Shown here: piece after piece, positions 31,014-44,083 of the stretch
How the letters are laid out: every line of letters starts with the position of its first letter
Numbering within the stretch: position 1 is the stretch's first letter
Assembly (NCBI GenBank): GCA_037893225.1
Contig: JAZGUH010000547.1
Location: 94,501-158,500 of the forward strand
DNA length: 64,000 nucleotides
From: Hippasteria phrygiana
Lineage: Eukaryota; Echinodermata; Asteroidea; Valvatida; Goniasteridae
Reading direction: 5' to 3'
Program-made: the position numbers and the translations under genes
The notes under the pieces: model-generated
Told to the model about the DNA's origin: nothing
Databases searched by the model: none
What the model saw: only the letters and a program-made list of their open reading frames with translations

Positions 31014-34000
31014 ACCACCCTTTATACGGTTTTCCTGAGTCCAGATCTAAATAGAGGATAAATCTTCAATATATACCAAAGACATTATCCCAATTTCAGA
31101 CATAGACCCGTGCAGGCGGGGTAACTTCCACCGTTGGTGAGACCAAACTCACCTGACCTCCCCTCCTACAAAGTACCTTAAAACCAGATTTATAGTTACC
31201 TTTTGTAGAAGGAATCGAACATTTTATCAGGGTATACACACAGTTCATTATAGAACATCATATTTGCCAATAAACATTATGAAAGAATTAAACAGCTCTT
31301 AATTTGAAGCTTCAGGAATCAAGTTTATACTATGCCACAAACATTCGATTTTAATTCAGTTTTTCCCGATATATGTAGCGATTTGTTGCCTGGACAACGG
31401 CCATAATGGACGTATAATAAGCGCACAACACGCGATACAATAGATAGGAAATTCCAGAGACGATTAAAATCTCCGAAGACGATACTCGTAAACAACTTGT
31501 CTTCACTCAGTATAGAGAGCAATCCCATAATCGCCATGATCGGTAATGTTACCTGCCAATCCACGGAAATTACAGGAAATGTGCTTCGTTTTAATCATGA
31601 AACTGGTGATTAAATTCATAGTGGGAAAAGTATTAAGAAGGCTTACAAGTCCTTGACTGAAATATCTCTAACTTGAATTTTGTTTAATATTTCGCCGTTC
31701 TATGACATTGCTATACAGAAAAAAACTTCTAAGAATGTTGAATTCTACTATAAAGCTGTGGCTAGTCCATTCTGAGAACACCTTGGAATTGCCAGTTATT
31801 GGAATAAACAATCACACTGAAATAAAAGGAAATGAAAGCCACACATCTTTAAGACTCATATTCTTTAGTCCTGGCCTTAGGTGAGAAGAATACCTTTGAA
31901 TAATAAGACGCAGCGACGTCTTCACTCAACCTCCTGAAGGTCTTAGTGTCGTTGGTACAGCTTCTGTGTTCGTCAGTCTTTGCAATTAGTTGACAGCGAG
32001 ATTCAGTCTTTTTTTCTCTGAAGATTTAATTTCAAAGAGTTGTAATACGTGCCCATTTGATATTCTAATGAAGTCAGTGACAAATTTCTGATAAACTAGT
32101 CTGATCAGTGAATACAATGTTGTTTTAGTGTGCTTGTCAGGCAACCAATTCTTGCAAAACCTGGGTGTGTGTTCGTGTTTTGTTTTTGGTTTTGTGTTGA
32201 AAATTTTGTGAAATTTTCAGGGCTTTTTAAAAATGCTCACAGGGAGTGTTTAAAGTCCCCCAATCTTGTGGAACCTTTCGTCGCTTTATACGTGGATTAG
32301 CTGCAAAACAGCCGCACCTGTTCTTGGGTATTGTCTTTTCAATCTTTTTCAAATAGTGCATAATTTCCTGCTAATTCTATGCAACTTTTTAGTTGAGTCT
32401 ATGTGAATTGGATTTGCTTATCACTCTATATTTGTTAGGCCGAAAAGTGTGTTTTTTACATGATCAAATGCTTACAAATTGGCCACAGATAGGTACGTTC
32501 ATTTTACGCACATGTATCTTTAAAATCTAGGATCTTAATCCCAGCTTTGTGGATAATCGGCTTAGCAATTAGCTGGGTAATTAAAGCTAACCGGATATCT
32601 AGCCCACAGCTCTTTTTGCAGATTTTCTAATCCTTTCTGCTTGCGGAGACTAGGTCTAATGTCGCACGAAGGAAAATGCTCAAGTGCACGCAGGAAATTG
32701 ATTTAAAGTGAGGCTGGTCCTTAATGGGTAATATAAAAAGAGGTAAAAACCGGTAATTGACGCTTTGGCGGGAACATTTAATACCTCACTCTGAAAATAT
32801 CAAGGAGCTTAACCTACAGCTGGTCTTTAACTCAGTATTCGATAGCGTCCTACAAATTGAGTCTAAAGGATTTATTCGGATTAATAACTATTTTGTACGT
32901 TGGCCTAAACAACGACATTTATTATTATTTTCATTCAAAAAATTCACTAAGATCTGTAGTCTGAAAAAAAGAACACTACCGACTGAAAACATAATTTTTG
33001 TATGATTTTTGCATTATATATGACATATTCAGGGCTTGCAATTTGAAACCGGATTTGAAGATTTCCGACTAACTTTAATGAGTCGAATCAGTCATATCTC
33101 CGTGTAACTAGATTAAGTCAAAGTTCATTGAGTACAAAGTACAAAGCTTTTTACAAAATTTCATTTCATGCATTACTGCTTGCTTCATCTTTGCGGATAA
33201 TATTACTCTACCAATTTCTAAAATTATGACATTCTACTCGAGACAAACACAAACCGACCATCTAAAAGATGACTTTATTTTCTTGAGCATCTTCGGAATC
33301 AACGACCTATACCAACATTCTGAAGTACCCTTTTTGTTCATGCCAATCTTCAAAATACAAAAATATCGTGTGGTCCATTTTACTATAAAAACTAAAAAAA
33401 AAAATATAAAAAAAAATACAAATTACCCGCCATTTAATTACCAGAAAGTGGCATAAATGCAAATCCATGACTTCAAGCTGAAAATAATAAATACAAAATT
33501 ATGTATGTATTCCCGTGTGCAAATATAAAGCCGAACACTAAAACTGAATCTAAGGTACTGTCGCAAGGTATCGAAATAACTGATGCGGGAGCTCACATCA
33601 CTGCACTCTACCCATCATGCAAAATTATTTCAAAGGCCGACCAACCAAAACTGTAGCTGAATCATGTGATAAAATACAGAAAAGACGTCACAAGAGGGTT
33701 CACTAGTCAGTCTATTCCATTAATCAACAAAATCCGGGGCAAAACACACCTTTAAGAGCTCTTCAAATCCAAACAGCCGTCGGTTTTACCTTCCCTTCGC
33801 CCACACACTCCCCGCCACTGGTGATAAATTCTCCTTCAGCCAAGCAGACGAACGGCGTGGTGTGTAGTACATTGATTGCTATAGCTGGTACTGGTACTCC
33901 ACACCCTAAGGCTATAGGGGATGGCGGGAACCGTTAGGTCTGACACCGGCCTTCGCGCCTTCCAAAAAACAAGATTGGTCTGATTCCCTGTCGTATTTGC

Positions 34001-37000
34001 CAAGCTCCAATGGCCAACGTAAGCTTTGATGATCTGGTCCCTTGTGCTAGCGTTGAAGAAGGTTTCTCACCCTTCCAATATTTATTACAAAACGGGCATA
34101 TCACAGACAAGTCAGTACTTGATAATTTACAATTTGCCTCATTAAAAACTTCAAATAGGATTACAAAAAATATATATATGTTTGAGCCTCCGTTTTAGTT
34201 TTGAATGTTTTACCTCTCGTCCTGTCCACCATTGGATTATAATGTTAATATCTGAAATTATTGTTTTCTAACTTGTTGTCTAGCCACAACGTAGCATAAC
34301 TTTTACTGCAGTTATCTGACCAATACACCAATGTTTATCCACATGATAATAATAATAAATTACTTGATCAACGTGAAGTTTATTCCCTCCCTTCCGTTCG
34401 ATTGATGATATAACAAGTGCCCAAACTGAGGTAATTATAATTTGGTCATAGTCACTACATGTTGTATCACATAATATTGTAATAATATTGACACAATGTC
34501 CTTTCTACAAATAGCTTGTTTGTTGATTTTAATTGGACAGCATGTAGACAGAAACACTGACATGTACATAGACAGGTTGTTGGCTAATTAAGCGATTCGA
34601 GATTTAACATACAATAGGACACATGACTGTGTCTAATTAAATCGCATCGACATCCGCTGCGTTGGTTGCGGTTTCCTCACACCACACGTATATTTGTACG
34701 AACGTCCATTTCGGCCGTATCAGCTACAGAAGATAATAGATGAAGGCGGCATACAGATATAGTGCTGTTTAATTCTTATTGAATTATAAACCATTAGTTT
34801 GCCATCAACAATGTTCATGACTGCTATGCCTTAATGCATTAATCGCTGAAGACAGAGAGTGGACTCTGTTTAAGCTCAAGTTGTGCTTCATTGGAGGCAT
34901 GTAGAAAATGATCACTGTTCAGTATATATAAAACGGGGACTCAGATTTGATGTCTATTTTCTAATTCGTTGCTATAATTGTGCTCAAACACCACTATCTG
35001 AAGATAATACAATTTCTCTCCAAACTGAATGAGGTAAATTGAATTCTTGTTCAGTTAATGAAGTTTTGGTCAGTTAATGGGCAGTTGGAGAGTGTTTGTT
35101 TATTTTTGTGTGTAACAGGACTACCTTTCTTAAATTAAAGTAACGGGTGAGAGAGTATTCTTATTTTCCCTCATTCGCTACTTATCTCCATGCCTGATAC
35201 CATCACGAACGTATCACAAGTAACATTCTGCAGTAAAGCAAATATCCTCACTGCTATAAAGGATGCAAGATTCTTGCACAGAGAAACCTTTGAAAGAGCT
35301 TTTAAAGAAACAAAAGACTCTGGTGTTGATTTGATTTTTCTAAATGCTGAAAATAATTTAACCTGTGTTCTATCGTGTTTTCTATGTTCGAGTTATTTCT
35401 CTCGGTGATGATGAACGAGTATTTCAAATTTATGTCATATTAGTCATGGGATATATCAGGTGGTACATCATGTGACGTGATATGTCACGTGATTCATACC
35501 AGCCTTATTATGGGTACGTTCAATTAGCTTACACTGTATAAACACGGGTTACACCGTGGGGAAGCCACGATATCGGGCAAATCGAACGCTGCGGTGCATT
35601 CGCCCAGGCATATTAGGAAAATTAAGGTCAAAGGTCGTTTGGGGCGGGAACTTAAAAAGTGTAAAATGATAACAAAGGCGCGACTGTCGTCTGCTCTATC
35701 GGCAAAATCTTGACCATACGACATACAAAATTCACAATTTAAACAGTCTAGTCCCCGACTGTTGTCATTGTTAGGAAAAAACACTCTTTACTTTACAATT
35801 TGTGTCACAATCTGTACATTCGAATTCGAGTTACCCGCCATGCTTATGTTTTCAGCTAGTCGGTGACGTCACTGAACCCGGGAAGCCACCAGAGACCCGC
35901 TCGCTAGCTGGGGTAGTGGTGGTTGACACCGGGGAAGACAGGTGTATCACGTGATGACTAATCGAACGGTCTCGTGTAAGTTTTACTTACAAGTGTAAGC
36001 TAATCGAACTCACCCTATGATAAACACCAATTTGGTCTCAACAACCCGGGGGGAAATTGTACTAAGTATAGTCTGGTGCTTTAACGTACTAAAAGCAATC
36101 CAGTCCGAAAGAGAATAACTGCCCACCAGATATTGAGCCCAGCCCGGAATTGCAGGAAATTATCATATTTTTTGTAGTTTCCAGTACGTATAGAATTTGC
36201 AAAGAGGAATTCTGGCGCAAAAACACAATTAAAACTGAAAAGTTACCAGTAACCATGCATCTCGTCCAACGAAATGCCTATTTGAAACTACAGAATAACA
36301 AATCCACTTGCCCGGCAACGATCGGCAATAATATCACTTCCTGACAAGACCTCCCCGCCAACCAACCTGAAATCGCACACAATCGGAACCAAAGACACGT
36401 TGCCGTGGCAACACACGTCAAGCGTGTTGCGTGGTTTGTGTGTTCCACCGTGACAGCTGTATGGGAATGACCTGTCATGGCGAGCTAGCCCTGACGATCA
36501 ACATGACGAGACAGCGAAAGAAGAGGCAGCAGCGATAATAACTGCTTGGTTTTGAGCCATATAGCAAGAAGAATATTTATCAAACCTGCCGGCGCGTTAA
36601 TATCCAGGACATTGGCGGTTTTCAAACCATTATTGCTGGCGAGATGAACGCAGTTGATAGTGGTTTAATAACGACCATGTGCGATGGATGGAGTTAGTTC
36701 TCAGTCGGCGCGAGATATCATGCCTTACAGATATGACATGTTTATCGTCAGTGAAAACAGAGATAAGAAGAATTTGTCTTTGTGTTGGAGTGTTGGCAAA
36801 CTGAAATTTATATCATTTCAAAATCAAATGGACAACATTTCAGAGTCCAGTCATAATTAATAATATATATATATAGGATCGTCATTAGATATACTACACA
36901 TGCAGCAAATATGGAATACACGTACATGTACATGTATTTACAAATAGGCCTATGTAGGCTATTATTTCAAAATATTTTATCCAAAACGATACTTAAATTT

Positions 37001-37677
37001 TTACTGTTATACGGCACTTACTGTTTATTACTGCGTGTTCTCGTATATACTTCCGTCTATTAATTATATGAATTGGCCTCCATTCATTTCTATTTATCTG
37101 AATTCATAACCGATATACCCTATAATTCTTTTGTCCTTAGTACAGCACAGAAAGAAAATTAACGTTTGTGAATTTGTATTAAAATATATTGAGTAATATT
37201 AGCTGCATTTACAAAGCCGACCTCCATATAAATGGTTTTTAAAAGTGCTCACTATACAATTAGGAGAAACACTTACTGTTAAACTTTAATTGAAGAAATG
37301 TTATTGATACAAATGTACAGCGCATGGAGAGGACAACATGAAAAAGCAAACATCTCTTAGAGTAAAAATAAGCATTATCCATGGATGACTGAAAATCATT
37401 TTCTAGTTTCAACATGCAGTGGATAACCTAGTTTATCATTATTACATAAACTGAGTTACGCTTTATTACCGTCTATCTCACGTCTGCTGCCCAAACCATA
37501 ACAACATTAAAATGAAACTGCGATAGTGAAATCAAATAAAATTTAACATAATTATTGAAACCGAATAAGCGTTAGCTATACATGTTGAAATCGATCTTGG
37601 AGAAAGGTTATGAACCGAAAGTATTATTCTTAAAAGCACATTCAGTGTCTCGTAGGAGATTGTATATTAATATTTAT
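31014..37677. other. No supported gene
   Basis: A long AT-rich stretch. No frame shows a recognisable domain. Candidate sites only: a CRE palindrome GTGACGTCAC at 35863-35872, CACGTG words near 35475-35500 and 35948, and a perfect X-box at 36399-36412. A TA run is near 36864-36877. The 35.8-36.7 kb part is richer in CpG and sites than its surroundings and could be a regulatory region. Confidence 0.45.
36399..36412. promoter_or_regulatory. Candidate RFX X-box
   Basis: GTTGCCGTGGCAAC matches GTNRCC-N2-RGYAAC exactly and is fully palindromic. It lies 0.5 kb from the CRE at 35863-35872. Motif evidence only. Confidence 0.4.
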
Positions 37678-37783
37678 ACTGCAAAAACGTGGTGTTAAAT
37701 TAACACCTTGTTGTACATGTATTAAACGAATGGTTTAATATGAATACCACACGGTGTTAACTTAATACCAGAGTTTTTGCAGT
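37678..37783. mobile_element. 106-bp foldback element
   Basis: The ends ACTGCAAAAAC and GTTTTTGCAGT are inverted copies. The match runs inward through ggtgttaaattaacacc and its inverse. No coding content. Confidence 0.8.
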
Positions 37784-39337
37784 TTAATGAAAGATTCCCT
37801 ATCAGAGAAATGCCATCTGAATGAGAATATTATTGTACACTGGCGAAGTTGGTGGTCAACAAAACTAAATTTAAGTTGTGTGATTTGATTTGGGGCAAGA
37901 TGCTGTGTTAAATTTTGTTCATCACTAACCAAATCATCAACATTTGATTTCAGAAATGAAGTTGCGTTGAATATATATTGCAATATTATGGACATCTTTA
38001 GGCCTATACAAATCGACAAAATGCTTGCTGCAATTATAATCCAAAGTCTGGTGTGATAGAAGTGTGAATTATAAAGGACCTTGGCGCTTATATCCATATT
38101 CAGCATTCCTTGGCTACTCGGTGATACAAGCATGGCATCTTATCTCTTTCATCATCGCTTCTCTCCATGATTGGGTTTGTTCTTCTTTAAGTGTGTCCAT
38201 CTCTCAAGTAGTCGCGAGTACCTTAAGTGCCACTGCCCAAGGCCCAAGCCGGTCGCCAGGAGTCGTGTCGCTATGGACGAAGTATGTAATTAATTTATCA
38301 TTTTTGCTCATGACGTTTTTTACTTTTTCAAAGCTGTTTTTCTTCAAACATGATCTCTACGCGGTTGCAGTATATGGTGTCGTTTTTTTCACGTCATATT
38401 TTCGGATTGGAATAAGGTACAAGAATAAATTCGGTATAACCAGAAATCCCATTAATTACTCTTTTTTCCTTGCATGTTAATCTCAAAAAGTCAAACTTGG
38501 GAGACATTCTTCAATGTGCTACAGAGGATCACAAACACCACCCCGTGACCCGTGTACCTTCAGCCAGCACTTTAATGTTTTATTTTCCAAAGGGCAGAAA
38601 CCGATCCGTGATAAGTTGGCGACTTCAACTTACAGACATGTCAGAGTAGGCGTTCCCTGTATTCCGCCTCGTGCAAAGTTCATTTGAATGTCAGTGCGCC
38701 TATTACGTTTGCTTGTCGCTTTTAGCTCGCGCATCAGTGACTCGTGCCGTCAGGATGTTCTTGTAGATTGGCAGAAGCAAACCAGATACCAGCTGCCGCC
38801 ATTAAACTTACCCTGGACGTAGAAAGCAAACTTCGACAACACTTCTACCTTTAGTAACCACAAAACACGACCACGCCCTGAAGTTGGTATATGCAGCCCA
38901 ATAGTACTTTCATAGATTTTACGCATGATTGACCATGATACACGATATAGCACATTTGGATATTTGTTGGATTAACGGACCAGACTAATTTTTCATTGTC
39001 GTCCTTCCTTACTCTATCCATAAAACTAAAGAAAAACCCATATTGCAACCAAGCATTTCTTTGATAGTTCTATGCAAATGATTTGATTTATCTAACTATA
39101 ACCTTTGGACGTGGGTGAAAACTTTCTGAATGCTGGCATAGAACCCAATCTTCGATCGTGCTGTATTTTATCAATTAATCATCAACGCACCTAACTACCC
39201 AAACGTTAGTATGAAGTCGTTACATTAGCCGAGTCATTAATCAGACGACGCGGGGTCGTGCAAGTATAAACCGTAAAAGCTTGTGCAACCAACACCCACC
39301 AAAACTCAAGGATGTAGGTCGCGTGATTAGGCTTGAA
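37784..39337. other. No supported gene
   Basis: Two open frames (37762-38133 minus, 38064-38480 plus) overlap here on opposite strands. Neither has a domain I recognise, and hydrophobic stretches in them are what AT-rich DNA gives by chance. Confidence 0.45.
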
Positions 39338-39797
39338 GGTTGCACACCAGTAAATTAACTTCTATAGACCCGAAGGATAAATACGCCAACTTCCAATATT
39401 CAGGAAAAATATTTAGGACTCTTCAATGTGTTTGAGACACAAATTAAAGCATATTTCATCATTTTTCAGTTTCTGTTCAATTTTGTGGGGATTAACCGAT
39501 GACTTTTGGGAGAAATTTCCATCCAAAGATGATCACCTAAAAGTAGTGCAGCCCATCGCCAGCTTGAAAGATGATACCTACGCTCCATTGCAAAATAGAG
39601 CAGTTTTAGTGCCCATTTTCATCCCAAGTTCACAGTAATACAAGCTGGCAGTCCTGTGCACCGCTTCCAACCTTCTCTTTTACAAACCCTCAAGTTCATG
39701 GCCCTCAAAATGTTGTAACAGCAGAGAATTTGAGGGCTCTCAAATCGTAATATGGCCGGCGTAGGCATTTTTCGGCTGATTTACTGGCATGCACCCT
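39338..39797 (+). repeat. Interspersed repeat R1, copy 1
   Basis: It shares about 450 bp in the same orientation with 47229-47673: ggttgcacacca, gataaatacgccaacttcc, tttctgttcaattttgtggg, cccatcgccagcttgaaaga and taatacaagctggcagtcct. There are no inverted ends, poly-A tail or coding frame. The class is undetermined. Confidence 0.8.
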
Positions 39798-39809
39798 TGA
39801 TTACATGGA

Positions 39810-39985
39810 GCTTGTAAGCAAAAAATACTGCTTTGCAAAATTTGCTTGCTAAAAAGGAGAAGTTAGCTGGGCACCAGTCACAAGCAGTTTACGCAACTTG
39901 GTATTTTGGCTGCATGGTAACCCGTGTTTTTTTTGCTCAGCAAAACTCTGTGCTTAGCAGCTGCGTGAAACTGAGCTACAATCTC
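39810..39985 (-). repeat. TGCTTAGCA-rich repeat, fragment
   Basis: Words such as tttgctcagcaaaactctgtgc, gcttagcagctgcgtgaaa and ttgcttgct recur. They match the inverse of parts of 60108-60475, a repeat type I associate with echinoderm genomes. Confidence 0.6.
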
Positions 39986-40265
39986 GGTAACAGATGGACA
40001 CTGCACTGATCAAGAGAAGTGAAAAAAGTCATTGTCGACATTAGTTTGTATACCCGATCACTGTCGGCTTTTTAATTAAAAATGTCTGAGCCGACGAAAA
40101 CAGGGGCTCGCACCACGCAAAAGTATAAACTTTTAGAAGATAAAATGTTTGGAATGATGAGCAACATCTAGCTACAAATTACAACTCCCCCATCGAAGGA
40201 CTGAGGGAAAAAACAATTCAAGAATATCATGTACAATAACAAACAAGGTGGTTCTCGAACTACGC

Positions 40266-40804
40266 GTCTCGCTTGCTTTAGTTTTGTGATTACCTGGGAA
40301 GAATGCAGGGGCACTGATAACGGTTGAAGGAGCAAGGGTTAGTGTAAAAAGAGAATGAAATGGTAAGTTATCACAAGCAAGAACCGATGAGCATGCCTAA
40401 AACAATGGTAGGTGACAAAAGCAATGTGGAAGGAAAATGTTGTCCAAAGTTATGGAAGTTTGAGTGGGGTGTGAGACGAGAGGATGAAAGCATGGAGATT
40501 ACTGACACGACCATCATATAAAGGTTATAGTGCATGCATGACCCAAGTTTGATTCCAATTGGACTTCCAGTTTTCAAATGAGACAAGTTGGACAATTCCA
40601 GCCCATTTTACAACTTGACCTCAGATGACCTTTGACCTCAGATGACCTTTGACTATTGAATGCATGACCCAAGTTTGATTGCAATCGGACTTCAACTTTG
40701 CATATAAGACCAATTTGTCGAAACTTTAACCAAAATGACACATACGGACTACGTACAGAAATAGTGATTGCATAGTCTCTTTCTGAACTTCGTTCAGGCG
40801 AGAC
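40266..40804. mobile_element. Inverted-end repeat R2, copy 1, with DR1 nuclear-receptor motifs
   Basis: It starts GTCTCGCTTGC and ends with the inverse GTTCAGGCGAGAC. A second copy is 62052-62561. The interior has tgacctttgacct-type words and repeated half-sentences such as gcatgacccaagtttgattccaattggacttccagtttt. No coding frame. Confidence 0.75.
40626..40638 (-). promoter_or_regulatory. Perfect DR1 nuclear-receptor element
   Basis: TGACCTTTGACCT is the reverse complement of AGGTCA-A-AGGTCA, the direct repeat with 1-bp spacing bound by HNF4, RXR and COUP-TF class receptors. Another partial one (TGACCTTTGAC) begins at 40643. It is borne by repeat R2. Confidence 0.45.
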
Positions 40805-41349
40805 AAAAATACAGTTTTGCAAGATAGAGCGTTTTAGCAAGGACTGCATGCTAATTGGGACCTGGACACATCAAATGCATTGGACAGTGCTTTAAAAGTA
40901 TTTTACAATAGTAATTCGTCATGCCTACGTCACAACTGGACAACACACGTCACGACACGCAGACCTACACAGTTATAAAGTAGGCCTCAAACCTTGTTCA
41001 GCTCGGAAGCATTTCTGATGTTTTCCAGAACTGAGACATCCTTAATGAAAGAGGCTACAGAAATCCCAAGCAGCCCGGTGGATTAATTGAAAGCAGTGCC
41101 GTGACGACCACGAACAGACCATGAAACACCGGCCGAGGCAGAGCTAAATCTACCGGTTCAAGGCAGCTTGGGTTGGTTGCTTGGCCATAGGAACACGCCC
41201 AGGGACGGCCTTGCGTGACCAAACAGGCATTTTGCCGGACGTGTACTTCTGGCAGATGGGATGATGAAATTAATCACAAGTCCGGAAAGAGGAGGCGGAA
41301 AGAATGATGAGAAAATAGGGGAGGAGGAAGAGGAGAGTTTATCAAAATG

Positions 41350-41520
41350 AGAATCGGGTTAGCCTGGTACTTTCATCGCCTTCCACTGTGACCCGGGTTC
41401 GAATCCCACCAGGGCCGACATGTGGATTGGGTTTTCAGTCCCTATACCCGATTCCGTGGGTTTCCCCAGAATATCATTCTGGAGGTTTTCCTCACACCTC
41501 TAAAACTGAACATTTCTTTT
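41350..41520 (+). repeat. tRNA-derived SINE, second family
   Basis: A tRNA-like head (ttagcctggta ... gggttcgaatcccaccaggg) with a perfect B box is followed by gggttttcagtccctatacc and ggttttcctcacacctctaaaa. There is no proper anticodon arm, so it is not called as a tRNA gene. Confidence 0.7.
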
Positions 41521-42658
41521 TTCAGGCTTTTGAGCTACAATGCGAAATGCACTTTTGAGGAATCCTTTATTTCATTACCACAAAGAATGAACAGAAATTA
41601 AAACAATAAAAAGATGGCACGGTGCTCACGTTACTGTGACCATTCAAAACCAATGCCAATGGGGACTGGACTGTTGACCTGGCTTCCGGCCTGTATCGTT
41701 ACAAGTTCAGACTCCACACTGTAATCCGCTTAACTAGGGGGTAAGTGTACAACGTCACTGCTCTGTTGAAGTGTACCTATATTTATTGCAACATCGACTG
41801 TAGTCAAACGTCCAACTTTACCTACAGCTGTGGACATTTTCGTGAACTGCTGCAGGATTACGCCGTGACTGGTTCCTGAAATTGTTCGTATACATCATAG
41901 GAATGCAAGACAGGCTACCAGGCAACTGACCTAAGGTCATTTTGGTAAATGACATCACGCATCAATCGAAGACATCACCTTATGACGTCATGACGGAAGG
42001 TCTATATAATAATTGTGGGATATTCTTCAATATCATATCTACCAGGAATTTGTACAGATTTTCTGAGGTGGGAATGGGTAGGTTCCTACGTAACAATAAT
42101 CTCACAGGTTGATAAACACGTTCATTTGATTTCTTTGGGGGAAATACCAGGTTCCTGGACATCACGGATCAGTGCAGTTAGACTTTGTGAAGTCAAGAAG
42201 CTTCGCTGGCGTGACATGCTGATAATACTCCTCGGCATAGCAAAGTGGCATTCCTCCATCCCCACAGTAATTTGTAGCTTTGTTTTAATCTTTACATGAA
42301 ACAACCATGAAGCAATTAGCCCGTCCTATCCTTCCCTAGACCTCACTAGCTCAGCACCGTGTGTTTCCGAACCTAATCACTTCCCATGCATCACACGCTC
42401 CGGCCATTACCATCATTAATCACGGCACGGGGTCCCAGCAAAAACAGATTTGAAATTCATGGAATCATTTCTGGAAAATATTAATAGAAAAACGATATAA
42501 ATGGCGCCTTGATTATGGGGGGAAATCTCCGGCAGGATTGGCGCGCAGTGCGCTGGCTCCATTAGGCATAACCGTGGAGGAAGGAATGTTCGGGCTGTAA
42601 CTACTGAGGGCAAAGTTCTGCTGCATAACGTTCCACGACAAACTTGTCTAATATCTTA
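41521..42658. other. No supported gene
   Basis: Contains one more possible SINE fragment near 41675-41730 (gacctggcttccggcctg). No coding frame with recognisable character. Confidence 0.45.
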
Positions 42659-44083
42659 TTAAAGAGGAACTAAAACGGTAATTTTTTTTTTGACTTTTAT
42701 GACTTATCTGATAGTTTATGCCTCCCCAAAACTAATGTAACAAGTTTCATGATTCTGAAAAATCAAAAAAAATGTTTTTGAGCCTTTTCTTTCTGAGCCA
42801 CTTTGACTCGATTCAGAAAAGGCCGAGGTCAACTGCGTGCCGTATCGCGCGAGTATTGACGTATACGTGTAGAAACATATGACGTCACTGTATTATACGA
42901 CAATGTTTTACGTAGAGTCTGTACGTATTTGTTTGTCTAAGGCTAGTATTACTTGCTGTGCTTTTTGCTCATGATTCAGGAGTAACACTACGATAAACAT
43001 ATTTTAAAGTGTTGACATCTTTGTGAGACACATTTAGAATTGGGGTTGTCGGCTTGTTCTTGCTGAAAAGCTAGTTATTAGTCATACCATGGAGGAAGGA
43101 TACTTTCCTTTGTTTGCAGTCGGCTTTTATTGGAACCTGCGCGGTGAGTTGTGTGTGAGCTGATGCTATACTCTAGTCTGGCGACTTTGCTTATGCAGCT
43201 CTCATAAGGACCCGCACCTTCTCAGAACCATACACACAATTTCTGTTATAAGGTACCAGACTCAATCGCATGCAGCGCATGCGGTACCGTGCGTGTACAA
43301 TGCATGTTGAGTCAAGCGAGCGTGGACAGGGAGACGGCCGGGGCTCTGGCTGCTCAAGACGGCAACCGCAGGCAACGTCGTCGCGGTGGTGCGCGTGAGT
43401 CCGGGGCACGATTGGAACGCTCGGTGCCTAGAGTTGGAATGGCTCCAGCCTTCAAACGGAATTGTGCCTTCAAACCCAGCTGAGTTTTCATACTAACACT
43501 ATCATCTATACAGTCTTTGGCGAAATGTTCTGCACATATTTTCGACCATTTCGACAGCCCAAAGCCCCAAAATCAGATATTGTATTGTCTACAAAGCGGA
43601 CCCACTGTCGCCTTTGAGCTCCATTCAGCACTGGGAATCGCAGTAAGGTTAGGTCAGGGTTTTTGTCGCTGTTCCTCGTGCAACCCCCAACTACACACGA
43701 TCGAGGCATAATGATTATCTCAGAACCATGCTCCTACTGAAATAATATCAAAATTAGACAAAATAGACGGGAAAACGGAGGAGTTAGGTCGACAAAAACT
43801 CTTCAGCAGCATCAACTCCACGTACGTACATGCATAGTGTTTGGCTGTAGCATCAACCGACTCTACACGTGTACGTCACGGGGTCACGTACATACATTTA
43901 ACATACATAGGCCTAATGAGCTTTCGCGAAACAGGATAAATGGTTCAGAATAACAACCCTTTTTTTTTTAAATAAAAAATTCCTCTCGTCTGCAAACTAA
44001 TCTCCATCAGTTAAAAGAGTATTTAAACTGTCGGAAAAGTCCAAAAAGTCAAAAAACAAATTGCCGTTTTAGTTCCTCTTTAA
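42659..44083 (-). mobile_element. 1.43-kb THAP-encoding DNA transposon, copy 2, inverted
   Basis: TTAA (42659-42662) and TTAA (44080-44083) bound the same sequence as 26047-27440 in the opposite orientation, with only scattered differences. It is 31 bp longer. The added bases include an 8-bp insertion inside the THAP ORF and about 14 bp (tccttcctccatgg read in the element's orientation) near 43090. The high similarity implies that both copies are fairly young. Confidence 0.87.
43354..43709 (-). pseudogene. Frameshifted THAP-domain ORF of copy 2
   Basis: Begins MPRSCVVGGC exactly as in copy 1 and matches it through TISDFG. An 8-bp insertion (around 43558-43570, making GGGGCTTTGGG where copy 1 has GGG) then shifts the frame. 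The new frame reads through ALGCRNGRKY and terminates near 43506. The CAEH zinc ligands therefore drop out of frame and this copy cannot make the finger. The position of the original stop is at 43354-43356. Confidence 0.85.

Noticed and set aside
37762..38480. Two opposed frames of 123 and 138 codons with hydrophobic stretches
   Set aside because: They overlap on opposite strands, lack any known motif, and have the composition expected of AT-rich non-coding DNA.
43191..43483. Frames inside the THAP transposon copy (and the equivalents at 26632-26924) as separate genes
   Set aside because: Alternate frames of the same element with no domain; identical in both copies because the copies are recent, not because of selection.
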